Counted from the first letter of the stretch, positions 42,309 through 51,609 are shown. The stretch: 64,000 nt of DNA from an uncultured Nocardioides sp. (GCF_947488515.1 NZ_CANKZF010000001.1:1240001-1304000), one strand, 5' to 3'. The notes: a model not told the origin generated them from the sequence alone. Program-made: numbers and translations.

Positions 42309-42407
42309 GGTGCTTCGACGATATCGACGGGCGCCCGGCTCCGCCGGAAGGCTCGCACGCGGGACGTCGCGTCGACGCCGTGAGGTCCGCACTGGCAGGC
42401 TGGCGCC

Positions 42408-43406
42408 ATGAGTGACCCCGAGAACCAGGCCGAGCCGGTCCGCGAGGCCGTCCGCGCCTACGCGGCGCTCCAGCCCCAGCTGGCCTCGGCCACCCAAGCG
42501 TATGTCGCCCTCATCCAGGTGCTCCTCGACGACGCCGGCATCGACTACCTCAGCGTCACCGGGCGTACGAAGAGCGTCGCGTCGTTCGCCGCCAAGGCCA
42601 ATCGCACGGAGGGCGACGGTCCGCTCTACCCCGATCCGTTGGAGCAGATCACCGACCAGATCGGCGTCCGCGTCATCACCTACGTCCACAGCGACGTCGC
42701 GGCGGTCGCGGAGGTCCTCGACGACGAGCTGGCGATGCTCGACGACCGCGACCTGGGCGAGGAGACCGCCCGGTCGGGTCGCTTCGGCTATGCCAGCCGG
42801 CACCTGCTCGTCCAGACCCACCCGGGCGCGGAGCTCCCGACGCTGGAGGGGCACCGGGCCAGCGTGCAGGTGCGCACGGTGCTCCAGCACGCGTGGGCGG
42901 AGTTCGAGCACGACATCCGCTACAAGGGCAACGTCCCCGAGGACGCCGCCGCCGACCTCGACCGGCGCTTCACCCTCGCCGCCGGGCTGATCGAGCTCGC
43001 CGACCGCGAGTTCGCCACGATCCGCGAGCGCATCCAGATGGCCGCTCCCGGCAGCGCCGTCGAGGCCGACGCCGACCACATCGTCGGACAGGAGCTGGCC
43101 ACCTTCCTGGCCGGCCACTACAGCGACGCCGGCTGGTCGCACACCGACCACTACGACTGGATCGCCGGACTGCTCACCCAGCTCGGCATCGACAGCATCG
43201 ACGACCTCGCCGACCTGCTCACCTCCGTCGACGCCGACGCGGTGATCCGGCGGATGGGCTACCGCTACCCCGCCGGGGCCGTACGCCGCCTCGACGACGC
43301 GTTGCTCGCGATCTTCGGCGAGCAGTACGTCACCCTCGAGGGCAACAGCCACCGGGTCCCGCTGCTGCGCGCCCGGCTGGAGAAGCTCAGCACGCCCGAG
43401 GGCTGA
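42408..43406 (+). CDS. RelA/SpoT-domain protein (GTP pyrophosphokinase-like)
   Basis: A 332-residue protein with a single (p)ppGpp-synthetase-type domain in its first 190 residues: SVTGRTKSVASFAAKA, the core DQIGVRVITYVHSDV, and VQVRTVLQHAWAEFEHDIRYK, where Glu and His match catalytic positions. No hydrolase, TGS or ACT domain is attached. The C-terminal 140 residues are helical and of unknown role (HYDWIAGLLTQLGIDSIDDLADLL). It could be a small alarmone synthetase or a related pyrophosphokinase toxin. CAGGCT ends 6 nt before the ATG. Confidence 0.88.
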   Translation: MSDPENQAEPVREAVRAYAALQPQLASATQAYVALIQVLLDDAGIDYLSVTGRTKSVASFAAKANRTEGDGPLYPDPLEQITDQIGVRVITYVHSDVAAVAEVLDDELAMLDDRDLGEETARSGRFGYASRHLLVQTHPGAELPTLEGHRASVQVRTVLQHAWAEFEHDIRYKGNVPEDAAADLDRRFTLAAGLIELADREFATIRERIQMAAPGSAVEADADHIVGQELATFLAGHYSDAGWSHTDHYDWIAGLLTQLGIDSIDDLADLLTSVDADAVIRRMGYRYPAGAVRRLDDALLAIFGEQYVTLEGNSHRVPLLRARLEKLSTPEG

Positions 43407-43440
43407 CGGGCAGGCGTCGGGCGCCTGCCGGGGGCGCCCC

Positions 43441-43446
43441 TAGGGT
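43441..43446 (+). promoter_or_regulatory. -10 element of the antiporter gene
   Basis: TAGGGT, 6 nt before ATG 43453. Confidence 0.55.
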
Positions 43447-43452
43447 TGTGCC

Positions 43453-44625
43453 ATGCGCCGGCCGTCGTGGACCACCGTCACTCCCCTGCTGGCCGCCGTG
43501 GCGCTGGCCGTCGCCTGGCCCCTGCACCCGGACAGCGCACCCGTGCTCGGCGTCCTCTCGATCCTGCTGGTCGGCGTCGTGCTCGCCGCCGTGCACCACG
43601 CGGAGGTCGTCGCCCACCGGGTCGGCGAGCCCTACGGCTCGCTCGTGCTGGCGGTCGCGGTGACGATCATCGAGGTCGGGCTCATCGTCACGCTGATGGT
43701 CACGACCGACAAGGACACCGCCGGGCTGGCGCGCGACACCGTCTTCGCGGCGGTGATGATCACCCTCAACGGCATCGTGGGCATCTCGCTGCTCGTCGGC
43801 GCCCTCAAGCACCACCTCGCGGTCTTCAACCCCGAGGGCACCGGCGCCGCGCTTGCCACCGTCATCGCCCTCGCCGTGCTGTGCCTCGTCGTGCCGTCGG
43901 TGACCACCTCGCAGCCCGGGCCGGAGTTCACCGGCGCGCAGCTGGCCTTCGCGGCGATCGCGTCGCTCGCGCTCTACGGGATGTTCGTCTTCACGCAAGC
44001 CATCCGGCACCGGGACTTCTTCCTCCCGGTGACCCAGGACGCCCACTCGCCGCTCGTCACCTCCCAGGCCGCGGCGGACGCCGCCACCGCCCGCGCGGCC
44101 GCCGACGCCGGCTCCTTCGAGCACGAGCCGGTCGACCACGACCAGGACGGGCACGCCGACCCGCCCACCGACCGGGCCGCCCTCACCAGCCTCGGCCTGC
44201 TCGTCGTCTCGCTGGTCGCCGTCGTCGGCCTCGCAAAGATCGAGTCCCCGGCCATCGAGTCCGGGGTGGCGGCGCTCGGCTTCCCGCCGGCGGTCGTCGG
44301 CGTCGTGATCGCACTCCTCGTCCTCGCGCCGGAGACGATCGCCGCCGTCCGGGCCGCGACCCTCAACCGGGTCCAGGTCAGCCTCAACCTCGCGCTCGGC
44401 TCGGCGATGGCGTCCATCGGCCTCACCATCCCCGCGATCGCGATCGCCAGCATCTGGCTCGACGGGCCGCTCGAGCTCGGCCTCAACCAGCTCCAGGTCG
44501 TGCTGCTGACCCTCACCGCGGCCGTCGCGATCCTCACCGTCGTACCGGGTCGCGCCAAGCCGCTCCAGGGCGGCGTGCACCTCGTCCTGCTCGCGGCGTT
44601 CCTGTTCCTCACCATCGCGCCGTAG
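43453..44625 (+). CDS. chaA: Calcium/cation:proton antiporter (ChaA-like, CaCA family)
   Basis: A 390-residue membrane protein with about 11 helices in two inverted halves. The alpha repeats carry the transport glutamates: VTIIEVGLIVTLMV in the first half and VLAPETIAAVRAATLNR in the second. A charged cytoplasmic loop near residues 205-240 (DHDQDGHADPPTD) separates the halves and could sense cations. A strong hairpin terminator follows. Likely role: extrusion of Ca2+, Na+ or K+ in exchange for protons. Confidence 0.92.
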   Translation: MRRPSWTTVTPLLAAVALAVAWPLHPDSAPVLGVLSILLVGVVLAAVHHAEVVAHRVGEPYGSLVLAVAVTIIEVGLIVTLMVTTDKDTAGLARDTVFAAVMITLNGIVGISLLVGALKHHLAVFNPEGTGAALATVIALAVLCLVVPSVTTSQPGPEFTGAQLAFAAIASLALYGMFVFTQAIRHRDFFLPVTQDAHSPLVTSQAAADAATARAAADAGSFEHEPVDHDQDGHADPPTDRAALTSLGLLVVSLVAVVGLAKIESPAIESGVAALGFPPAVVGVVIALLVLAPETIAAVRAATLNRVQVSLNLALGSAMASIGLTIPAIAIASIWLDGPLELGLNQLQVVLLTLTAAVAILTVVPGRAKPLQGGVHLVLLAAFLFLTIAP

Positions 44626-44640
44626 CTCTGAAGATGCACC

Positions 44641-44669
44641 GCGGCCCGGCAGGAGTCCTGCCGGGCCGC
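44641..44669. terminator. Bidirectional hairpin terminator
   Basis: Two 14-nt complementary arms (GCGGCCCGGCAGGA and its complement) around a single central base, between the converging antiporter and binding-protein genes. No T-tract. Confidence 0.7.
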
Positions 44670-44682
44670 GTGCGCGTGTGGA

Positions 44683-45510
44683 TCAGCCGAAGTACGTGGC
44701 GTAGATCTTGTCGTAGGTGCCGTCCTCGCGGAGGTCGGCGAGCGTGCGGTTGATGGCGCGCAGGAGCGGGATGTTGCCGTCCTTCTTCACCGCCATGCCG
44801 TACTGCTCACCGGTGTCGAACTCCCGGGCCAGCTTGAGCTTGCGGTTCTCGGAGACGAACTGGCCGGACACGGTGTTGTCGAGCATCGCCGCGTCGAGCT
44901 GTCCCGCCGCGAGCGCGGCCTGCAGGCCCGCCGCGTCGTCGTACGCCGTCACCTGCGTGGTCTCCGGGGCGAAGTCGCTCAGGTAGGTCTCACCGGTGGT
45001 GTCCTTCTGGACGCCGACCCGCTTGCCGGCGAGCTCGGGGAGCTGGTCCAGGCCCGAGCCGCGCGGCGTGATGAGCGCCTGCTTCGCGTCGAAGTAGGGG
45101 CTCGAGAAGTCGAGGACGCGGGCCCGCTCGCCGGTGATGGTCATCGCTGAGATGGCGAGGTCGCACACGTCGTTGTTGAGCGAGTTGCCCGAGGTGATGT
45201 CGTCGAACGACACGTCGATCACGTCGAGGTCGGCATCGAGGCTGTCGGCGACCTTGCGCACCAGGTCGATGTCGAAGCCGGTCGGCTTGCCACCCTCCTC
45301 GTACTCGAACGGCGCGTAGGGCATGTCGGTGCAGACGGTGAGGGCGCCGCTGAAGACCAGCGACACCTCGCTCAGGGCGTCGGCCTCGTCGGCGCTGGCA
45401 CTGCCGCCGCAGGCGCTCAGCGTGGCCATCAAGGCCACGGAGGACAGGGCAGCGAGGGCCGTGCGGGCAGGGCCCATTCGTCGGGGCTGCCGTCGGACGG
45501 TGCGGGTCAT
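44683..45510 (-). CDS. Amino-acid-type ABC transporter substrate-binding lipoprotein
   Basis: A 275-residue family 3 binding protein. The signal carries lipobox LSAC; the mature protein has the family signature GFDIDLVRKVADSL, then DFSSPYFDAKQALITP, GKRVGVQKDTTGE and a C-terminal LREDGTYDKIYATYFG. The ATG at 45510 is four bases after the GTPase stop; an earlier ATG at 45525 lies inside the GTPase gene. It is thus the last gene of the conservon operon, an unusual partner. No permease is nearby. It may bring an amino acid signal or be transported by a distant system. Confidence 0.9.
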   Translation of the reverse strand: MTRTVRRQPRRMGPARTALAALSSVALMATLSACGGSASADEADALSEVSLVFSGALTVCTDMPYAPFEYEEGGKPTGFDIDLVRKVADSLDADLDVIDVSFDDITSGNSLNNDVCDLAISAMTITGERARVLDFSSPYFDAKQALITPRGSGLDQLPELAGKRVGVQKDTTGETYLSDFAPETTQVTAYDDAAGLQAALAAGQLDAAMLDNTVSGQFVSENRKLKLAREFDTGEQYGMAVKKDGNIPLLRAINRTLADLREDGTYDKIYATYFG

Positions 45511-45514
45511 GGCG

Positions 45515-46111
45515 TCAGTTCGCATTCACGGTGAGCGACTCGCGCAGTCGCATGAGGGCGTATTCGGTGATCTTCACGAGCGCACCCTTGGCCTGCTCGC
45601 GGTCGCGGGCGTCGAGGCTGATGATCGGTACGTCGGCAGGCAGGGCCAGCGCGGCGGCGATCTCCTCGGCGGGGTAGCGCGGGACACCGTCGAACTCGTT
45701 GACGGCGACGATGAAGGGGATGCCCTTGGACTCGAAGTAGTCCAGCGGCGAGAACGACTCGTCGAGGCGCGCCACGTCGACCAGCACGATGGCGCCGATG
45801 GCGCCGCGGCACAGGTCGTCCCACATGAACCAGAAACGACGCTGCCCGGGCGTGCCGAAGAGGTAGAGCACGAGGTCCTCGGCCAGGGTCAGGCGGCCGA
45901 AGTCCATCGCCACGGTCGTGGTGGCCTTGGTGGGCACGGCGGCGAGATCGTCGACGCCCTCGGACTCGTTCGTGACGAGCGCCTCGGTGCGCAGCGGGTC
46001 GATCTCCGACACGGCGCCGACGAGCGTCGACTTGCCGACGCCGAAGCCGCCTGCGATGACGATCTTCGTCGACGCGGCCGCGCGCTGTGCCTTAGTAGTT
46101 TCGAAGTCCAC
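45515..46111 (-). CDS. Conservon GTPase (CvnD-like)
   Basis: A 198-residue Ras-like GTPase of the type ending Cvn conservons. G1 is GGFGVGKSTLVGAV, the G3 position reads FGTPGQRRFW, and G4 is VNEFDG. The GTG at 46111 follows AAAGGA and overlaps the DUF742 gene end by 20 bp, as is common in these operons; a start at 46144 would give an implausibly long overlap. It would act with the DUF742, roadblock and kinase proteins at the membrane as a prokaryotic G-protein-like switch. Confidence 0.94.
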   Translation of the reverse strand: MDFETTKAQRAAASTKIVIAGGFGVGKSTLVGAVSEIDPLRTEALVTNESEGVDDLAAVPTKATTTVAMDFGRLTLAEDLVLYLFGTPGQRRFWFMWDDLCRGAIGAIVLVDVARLDESFSPLDYFESKGIPFIVAVNEFDGVPRYPAEEIAAALALPADVPIISLDARDREQAKGALVKITEYALMRLRESLTVNAN

Positions 46112-46460
46112 GGAGGGTCCTTTCGATGAGCTCGAGCCGCTCATCTGTCGACGTGCTGTCGGTGATGGTGGCCTGGATGCGGACCAGGCCCTGCTCGATC
46201 AGGTCACCCAGCAGCACCCGGGTGACGCCGATCGGCATCTTGGTGAGGGCCGACACCTCGGCCACGGAACGCCGGTCGCAGACCTCGAGAACCTGCGCAG
46301 CGGACGGAGAGAGCACGGGGGCTTCCGCACCCGCCTGAAGGCGGAGCGTGGCCTCCATGGCCAGCTCGACCTTCGCGGCCGTCCGACCTGCGGTGAGGGT
46401 GTAGGACCGGATCAGTCGAGGGCGGTAGCCCTCGTCCTCCGGCTCGGGTGGCGGCGTCAT
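46092..46460 (-). CDS. DUF742 protein (CvnC-like)
   Basis: A 122-residue protein with a winged-helix-like fold. Landmarks are RLIRSYTLTAGRT near the start and IGVTRVLLGDLIEQGLVRIQ. It sits between roadblock and GTPase genes, 13 bp after the roadblock stop. DUF742 proteins are conservon partners of the GTPase. Confidence 0.94.
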   Translation of the reverse strand: MTPPPEPEDEGYRPRLIRSYTLTAGRTAAKVELAMEATLRLQAGAEAPVLSPSAAQVLEVCDRRSVAEVSALTKMPIGVTRVLLGDLIEQGLVRIQATITDSTSTDERLELIERTLRGLRNY

Positions 46461-46473
46461 GGCGCGGGGCCGG

Positions 46474-46911
46474 TCAGCCGCCCGTACCGACGCGGGCCTG
46501 GGCCTCGACGGTACGTCCCACGCGGTCCACCAGCAGGGCCATCTCGTAGCCCACCTGGCCGATGTCGGCCTCCTCGGTCGTGAGCACGGTGAGGTTGGAC
46601 CCGTCACCGACGCTCATGAGCATCAGGAAGCCCATCTCCATCTCGACGATGGTCTGCATCACCGAGCCGCCCTCGAAGAGGCGGGCGGCGCCGACCGCGA
46701 GGCTGGCCAGACCGGAGGAGACGGCCGCGACCTGCTCGGCGCGCTCGCCCGGGATGCTGGTGCTCGAGGCCATGAGGAGACCGTCGGCGGACACGAGGAT
46801 CGCGTGCGCCGCGTCGGGTACGTCGTCGACGAATCGCGACATCACCCAGTCGAGGTCTCGGTCGTCACCAGCAGGGCTGGCGACGGGGGCGGCGGAGGTG
46901 TCGTGAGTCAT
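46474..46911 (-). CDS. Roadblock/LC7 domain protein (CvnB-like)
   Basis: A 145-residue roadblock protein: [25 protein letters not shown] at the start, then [17 protein letters not shown]. In conservons it is thought to act as a partner or activator of the GTPase, like MglB. Its ATG overlaps the kinase stop by four bases (ATGA). Confidence 0.95.
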   Translation of the reverse strand: MTHDTSAAPVASPAGDDRDLDWVMSRFVDDVPDAAHAILVSADGLLMASSTSIPGERAEQVAAVSSGLASLAVGAARLFEGGSVMQTIVEMEMGFLMLMSVGDGSNLTVLTTEEADIGQVGYEMALLVDRVGRTVEAQARVGTGG

Positions 46912-49900
46912 GAGGGGCCTGCTTCCGTGTGCTGGGTGGAACTCTGGGCTGCTCGGCGACCGCGGGAGACTCCTGCGGTGTGTGCCTGGAGACGGCGGCG
47001 GATTGCTTCGGGGTCACGCGTCTTTGCTGCAGTGGGCGGGGTCACGCTACCGGGGACGAGGCGCTCACCAGGGGCACGTCGCGGCAGTCCGACCGGAGTG
47101 GATTCGACGACCGGCGCCGGCTCCGAGACGTGCTCGGCGATCTCCCAGCCACGGTCGACCTCGGTCTCGTGCCACTCGCCCTTGCCCTCGCCGGCGAGCC
47201 AGCCAGAGCGCATCGACTTGAAGATCGGGGACTCGCCGCCGGCGCGGGCCGGCTCGGCACCGAGCGACAGACCGTTGCTGCCGTGGCCGTTCGACCCGTG
47301 ACCGTTGGAACCGTTGGTGCCGTGACCGTTCGTGCCGTTGGTGCCGTGGCCGTTGAGGCCGTGGCCGTCGGTGAGCAGCGCGGCGGCGTCGTACGACGGC
47401 ACCGGCTCCAGCTCGGGCTCGGGCTCGGCACGCACCTCAGGCTCGCGCTCGGCCACGGGCTCGGCCGCGACCTCGCTGACGGTCTCCGGCTCGGGCTGGC
47501 TGACCGGCTCGCTGACGGGCTCCGTCGGACGGACCGGCGCTCCGAGACCCAGCGGGTCGTCGGCGTCGACCTCGACCTCGTCCCGCACTGCGACCTCGTC
47601 GGCCCGGGCGGCGGGCTCGGGCTCGACGGCGGGCTCGGGCTCGACGGCGGGCTCGGGCTCGACCTGGGCGGCGGGCTCGGACTGCTCGGCAGCAGCGGGC
47701 TCGTCGAAGGCGTCGGCGGGCAGCGGGTCGGACAACGGGTCGGACAGCGGGTCCTGGGCCCGGGCGGGCCGCTCGACGGGCTGCTCGGTCGGCTGCTCGG
47801 TCGGCTCCTCGGCCACCGCGACCTCGGTCCGCTCCTCAGCAGGAGTCTCGGCAGGGACCTCGGCGTTCCGCGCCTCCTGCTCAGCCTGCGCGCGCTGGCG
47901 GGAGGCCAGAGCGGTGATCGGGACGACGCGGGCGACCTTCTCGGCGCGCTCGGTCGGCGCGGGCGCGTCACCGGCGGCGTCCGCCTCGGCGGCGGGTGCT
48001 GCGGTGTCTGCGCGCTTGCCGAAGAGCGGGCCCGTGGCGCCGGAGGTCTCCGGCGGCAGGAAGGCGTCGGCACCCGTGCGGGGCATGTTGGCACCGGGGT
48101 CGCGGCGCGGCAGCAGGCTGCCGAGCGGCGGACGGTCCGGGGTCGGCTCCGAGGACGAGGAGGACAAGGAGGACGAGGTGGCGGCGGGCGCGGCGGGCGC
48201 GCTCGACGTGTCGTCCGCAGCGGTCGTCGTACCGGTCGCGGCCGGCACCGGCTCCAGGTCGGCCTCCGCCTTGGCGGCCTTGGCCTTGGCCTTCGCCTCG
48301 GAGGCGGCGGCGCGCTCGGCGGCCTTGGCCTCGGCCTTCTCGGCGCGGGCCCGGTTGCGGGCCTCGCGCTTGGAGACGACCGGGGCGGCTGCCGCGGCAC
48401 CGACGAGCTCGGTGGAGCCCGTCGACGTGAGGGACGACGAGGTGGACGGGGTGGACGGAGCGGCCGTGGTGGTCGCGGCCGGGGCGGCGGGCGCACCGGA
48501 CTGCGCCACGTCGGGGAGCACCGACGGCGGGAGCAGCACGCTGGCCGTCATGCCGCCACCGGGGTTGCGGGCCAGGTGGGCGGTGATGTCGTGGCGCTCG
48601 GCGAGGCGCGACACCACGAACAGGCCCATGCGGCGGGCGGTGTCGGGCGTGGCCTCGGCACCGTGCTGGAGGTCGCCGTTGAGCTGCTCGAGCTCGGCCG
48701 GGGGCACGCCCAGGCCGGAGTCGGTGATCGTGATGGTGACGCCCTCGGGGCCCTGCTTGGCGGCCAGGCGCACCGGCTCGGCCGGCGGCGAGAAGCTGAG
48801 CGCGTTGTCGACCAGCTCGGTGAGCAGGTGGACGACGTCGGCCGCGGCCTCGTCACCGACGCGGGTGTTGAGGTTGGAGAGGATCTGCACGCGCTGGTAG
48901 TCCTGCACACCGGAGGTCGCGGCCTGAAGGGCCTCGCCGACGGTGAGGCTGAACTGGCCGGCGGCACGGTTCGGGGCGTCGGCCAGGATCAGCAGGGAGT
49001 CGGCCGTACGACGCATGCGCGAGGCGAGGTGGTCGAGGCGGAACAGCGACTCGAGGCGCTTGGGGTCCTCCTCGTCGTGCTCGAGGCGCTCGATCTGCGC
49101 GAGCTGCTGGTTGACCAGCGAGGTCGAGCGGCGCGACAGCGTCACGAACATCGCGTTGACGGTCTGACGGAGCTGGGCCTCACCGGAGGCGAGGTGGATG
49201 GCCTGGCGGTGGAGGTCGTCGACCGCTCGCGCGACCTGGCCGATCTCCTCGTTGGTGTGGACGTCGATCGTCTTGATCGGCTCCGGCTCCTGGCCGGCGC
49301 GGATCCGGGCGACGGCGTCGGGCAGGCGGTGGCGGGCCACCGCGAGCGCGCCGTCGCGGACCTTGCCGATCGGGCCGAGGAGGCTGCGGGCGATGAAGAA
49401 GGCGAGGGCGATCGCCGCGGCGAGCGCGAGGAGCGTGAGCACGGCGCCGACGAGGGCGTTGCGCTGGGCGGCGCCGGCCGCGTCGTCGAGGGTCTTCGTC
49501 ACGCCGGTGACGAGCGTCTCGGTGATCTCGTCGTACGGCGCGTAGGCGTCGCGTCCGTCGAGGTCGGTGGCGGCGTCGTCGCGGATCTGCCCGGCGTGGC
49601 GGGTGTTCTGCTGGCGCAGGAGGGCGGTCTGGTCGTCCGCACCGTCGACGGATCCGGCGAGACGGTCGATGGCCGCGGCCTCGACGCCGATCTCCGAGAA
49701 GAGCTCCTGGGAGCTGGACTGCGACAGCGTGGTCGCGAGGAGGCCCTGCTGGAGCGCGAGGGACAGGCGACCGCTCATGGCCTGGGAGAGCTGCTCGAGG
49801 CGGGGCTCGGGCGTCTCCTGGGCGGCGTTCACGCTGGTGATGAGCTGGGAGACGCTGGACTCGAGCTGCCGCACGAGGGCGATCCAGGTGGCGGGGCCGA

Positions 49901-50321
49901 GCGTCTCAGCACCCTCGCCGCGCATGGCCTGGCTGAGGTCGAGCAGCGCGTTGACGTGGGCGGTCTGCAGCTCGTCGAGCTCCGCCCCGTCGCGGGCCTC
50001 GACCAGCGTCTCGGCGTTGGTGGAGATGTCGCTGATCGCGTCGATCAGGTCGCCCTGGCTGGCGGCGCTGTCGGACTGTGCGGCCACCATCGCGGTCTCG
50101 GACGCGGTCAGGTAGTCGACCGCGGGCTGGATGATCGTGACCTGCTGGGCGCTCCTCGCGGCCTGGCGCGAGTCGCCGTAGTCGCCGGAGACACGCAGGC
50201 CACCGAGGACGGCAGCGAGCAGCAGCGGGATCGCCAGGGCCAGGGCCATCTTCCGGCCCAGTGGCCAGCCGGCGACCGAGAGTCCCGTGCCCTTCCGGGC
50301 CTGGGCTGCATCCTGAGTCAT
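46908..50321 (-). CDS. Conservon sensor kinase (CvnA-like) with long low-complexity tail
   Basis: An 1137-residue membrane kinase-like protein. Membrane helices near residues 24-44 and 287-315 bracket an extracellular helical sensor of the nitrate/nitrite-sensing type. A HAMP domain follows, then an ATPase domain near 480-600 with [11 protein letters not shown] (N box) and [11 protein letters not shown] strong His-phosphoacceptor box is not evident, as in other CvnA proteins. The last 530 residues are disordered: Ala/Glu/Pro runs, an 18-bp repeat unit giving PEPAVE, and an NGHG-type repeat near 47275-47360. The tail is acidic and ends with a basic segment. Confidence 0.93.
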   Translation of the reverse strand: MTQDAAQARKGTGLSVAGWPLGRKMALALAIPLLLAAVLGGLRVSGDYGDSRQAARSAQQVTIIQPAVDYLTASETAMVAAQSDSAASQGDLIDAISDISTNAETLVEARDGAELDELQTAHVNALLDLSQAMRGEGAETLGPATWIALVRQLESSVSQLITSVNAAQETPEPRLEQLSQAMSGRLSLALQQGLLATTLSQSSSQELFSEIGVEAAAIDRLAGSVDGADDQTALLRQQNTRHAGQIRDDAATDLDGRDAYAPYDEITETLVTGVTKTLDDAAGAAQRNALVGAVLTLLALAAAIALAFFIARSLLGPIGKVRDGALAVARHRLPDAVARIRAGQEPEPIKTIDVHTNEEIGQVARAVDDLHRQAIHLASGEAQLRQTVNAMFVTLSRRSTSLVNQQLAQIERLEHDEEDPKRLESLFRLDHLASRMRRTADSLLILADAPNRAAGQFSLTVGEALQAATSGVQDYQRVQILSNLNTRVGDEAAADVVHLLTELVDNALSFSPPAEPVRLAAKQGPEGVTITITDSGLGVPPAELEQLNGDLQHGAEATPDTARRMGLFVVSRLAERHDITAHLARNPGGGMTASVLLPPSVLPDVAQSGAPAAPAATTTAAPSTPSTSSSLTSTGSTELVGAAAAAPVVSKREARNRARAEKAEAKAAERAAASEAKAKAKAAKAEADLEPVPAATGTTTAADDTSSAPAAPAATSSSLSSSSSEPTPDRPPLGSLLPRRDPGANMPRTGADAFLPPETSGATGPLFGKRADTAAPAAEADAAGDAPAPTERAEKVARVVPITALASRQRAQAEQEARNAEVPAETPAEERTEVAVAEEPTEQPTEQPVERPARAQDPLSDPLSDPLPADAFDEPAAAEQSEPAAQVEPEPAVEPEPAVEPEPAARADEVAVRDEVEVDADDPLGLGAPVRPTEPVSEPVSQPEPETVSEVAAEPVAEREPEVRAEPEPELEPVPSYDAAALLTDGHGLNGHGTNGTNGHGTNGSNGHGSNGHGSNGLSLGAEPARAGGESPIFKSMRSGWLAGEGKGEWHETEVDRGWEIAEHVSEPAPVVESTPVGLPRRAPGERLVPGSVTPPTAAKTRDPEAIRRRLQAHTAGVSRGRRAAQSSTQHTEAGPS

Positions 50322-50528
50322 GTGTGCCTCGCGTTAGGTGAGCGACTACGTCGAAGTCGAGAACGCGCCCTTGGGAGCGGCGCAGGCTCAACCTAAGGAG
50401 TTCGGCGACATTCCGTGGCGTTTTCCGAGAACTCGGGTCAAGGCGGTGTAAGGAGCAAATCGAGGCCCTCTGCTCTTCTGCCTCGGCGTTCCGCGCGCAG
50501 GCGGGGCCTGCGCTCCAATCCCTCGCAG
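50322..50528. other. Non-coding stretch upstream of the conservon
   Basis: About 200 bp without a convincing gene. It should contain the conservon promoter, but no -35/-10 pair was clear. The right half may hold decayed 5' sequence of the adjacent endonuclease pseudogene; no recognisable motif remains. Confidence 0.5.
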
Positions 50529-50698
50529 ATGGGCAAGCAGGTCGAGGTGACCGGCACCGACCTCGACCACCTGCGCGCCATGGACACCCAGGTCAACGCC
50601 TTCGACATGCGCCGCAACGACCGCATCTACGCCAGTGGCAGGGCAACCGCAACCCGTTCGTCGACCACCCGGAGTGGGCGGCCGCGGACTGGAACTGA
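50529..50698 (+). pseudogene. Endonuclease I family remnant, truncated and frameshifted
   Basis: Only the C-terminal end of an extracellular endonuclease I remains. The frame from 50529 reads NAFDMRRNDRIYAS; after a one-base loss near 50635 the next frame continues WQGNRNPFVDHPEW and ends at TGA 50698. These two pieces are consecutive in intact family members (RRN..I...QGNRNPF.DHPE). The catalytic histidine region upstream is absent. The palindromic composite begins 6 bp after its stop, suggesting rearrangement at this spot. Confidence 0.75.
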
Positions 50699-50703
50699 GC
50701 GCC

Positions 50704-50801
50704 GGGCGGGGGCTGGAGTCACCGGATATCCGGTGACTCTCCTGCTTGTGGGCCGAGATCTCGGCCCATAAGCAGGAGACTCGGGTGCAAAGCCCCCGCC
50801 C
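50704..50801. repeat. Nested palindromic composite (GATATC and AGATCT modules)
   Basis: Three nested dyads: outer 11-bp arms GGGCGGGGGCT and AGCCCCCGCCC; a perfect 24-bp palindrome at 50716-50739 around CCGGATATCCGG; and a 40-bp palindrome at 50739-50778 around GAGATCTC with one mismatched pair. The GATATC module also occurs twice at 38827-38920. It sits between convergent features, as at the first locus, so it may end transcription. Confidence 0.85.
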
Positions 50802-50821
50802 AGGCACCCTGGACCAGCCGA

Positions 50822-51331
50822 TCAGGACTCGCAGGCCACCCCGTCGCCGTCGTTGTCCAGGCCGTACGGGTCGCTGCCCGTGATGTAGATCGGACCGTAG
50901 GCGTAGCCCGGTCCGTCGCCCGACCCACCCGCGCAGTCATAGTCGTACGCAGGCGCCAGGCACGGGCGGTATCCCGCCGTGCAGTTGTTGGCGGGCGGCG
51001 GAGGCGGCGGCGGCGCGACCACCTTGCTCACGACGAGGCGTACGACGGAGCCCGGGGCCGCCTGGTCGGTCGCAGCTGGCGTCTGGCCGAGGACGACGTT
51101 GCTGGTGCCCGACGGCACCTCCTTGGTCACGACAGCGACCTTGAAGCCAGCGCTTCCCAGGGCCGCGCGCGCGGCGTCTGCTCCCCTGCCCAGGACACCC
51201 GGAACCCGGGGCATGGGCGCCGCCACCACGAGTCGCACGATCTCGCCGACGGTCAACGCCGTGCCCGCCTTGGTGCCCTGCTCGAGCACGGTGCCGACCG
51301 GGTCCCACGACGGTTGCTGGTTCTCCCACAT
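50822..51331 (-). CDS. PASTA-Excalibur protein lacking a signal peptide
   Basis: A 169-residue protein with PASTA segments (a partial one at the start, then MPRVPGVLGRGADAARAALG to VRLVVSK), a Pro-rich hinge and a C-terminal Excalibur calcium-binding motif DNDGDGVACE. Such proteins are normally secreted, yet no signal is present; the reading frame has a stop two codons before ATG 51331 and the first PASTA unit starts mid-domain. The gene is therefore probably 5' truncated or a decaying copy. Cysteines (NNCTAGYRPCLAP, YDCAGG) fit an extracellular ancestor. Confidence 0.75.
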   Translation of the reverse strand: MWENQQPSWDPVGTVLEQGTKAGTALTVGEIVRLVVAAPMPRVPGVLGRGADAARAALGSAGFKVAVVTKEVPSGTSNVVLGQTPAATDQAAPGSVVRLVVSKVVAPPPPPPPANNCTAGYRPCLAPAYDYDCAGGSGDGPGYAYGPIYITGSDPYGLDNDGDGVACES

Positions 51332-51354
51332 CGATCAGACCGACGCCCGGCTGC

Positions 51355-51567
51355 TCAGGCGCGCTCGACCTCGCTCTGGAGCTTGAGGACGGTGGTGCCG
51401 TCCTCCTGCTCGATGACGTACGCCGGGTCGTCGTCGCTGCCCTTGCGCGTCACCTTCACGCCCTTGGTCGTGCGGGAGACCTCCTCGTGGTGGACCTCCT
51501 TCACGGTGCCCTCGGCCCACGAGGAGCCCCACTTCCACTTCACGGTCGTGCCGGTGCGGATCGCCAT
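51355..51567 (-). CDS. DUF2945 family small protein
   Basis: A 70-residue basic protein of the DUF2945 (TUDOR-like hypervirulence-associated) family: TTVKWKWGSSWAEGTVKEV, then VKVTRKGSDDDPAYVIEQEDG and LKLQSEVE. The ATG at 51567 gives the canonical start; a longer form would add an unlikely Gly/Arg tail. CACGGT ends 6 nt upstream. Role unknown. Confidence 0.88.
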   Translation of the reverse strand: MAIRTGTTVKWKWGSSWAEGTVKEVHHEEVSRTTKGVKVTRKGSDDDPAYVIEQEDGTTVLKLQSEVERA

Positions 51568-51609
51568 GCGTCCACCGTGCCACCGCGCGCCGACGCCCGG
51601 CCCCACCCC

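Noticed and set aside
46929..50396. A 1155-codon open frame antisense to the conservon kinase
   Set aside because: Low-complexity Gly/Arg/Leu sequence without motifs, produced by the kinase codon pattern.
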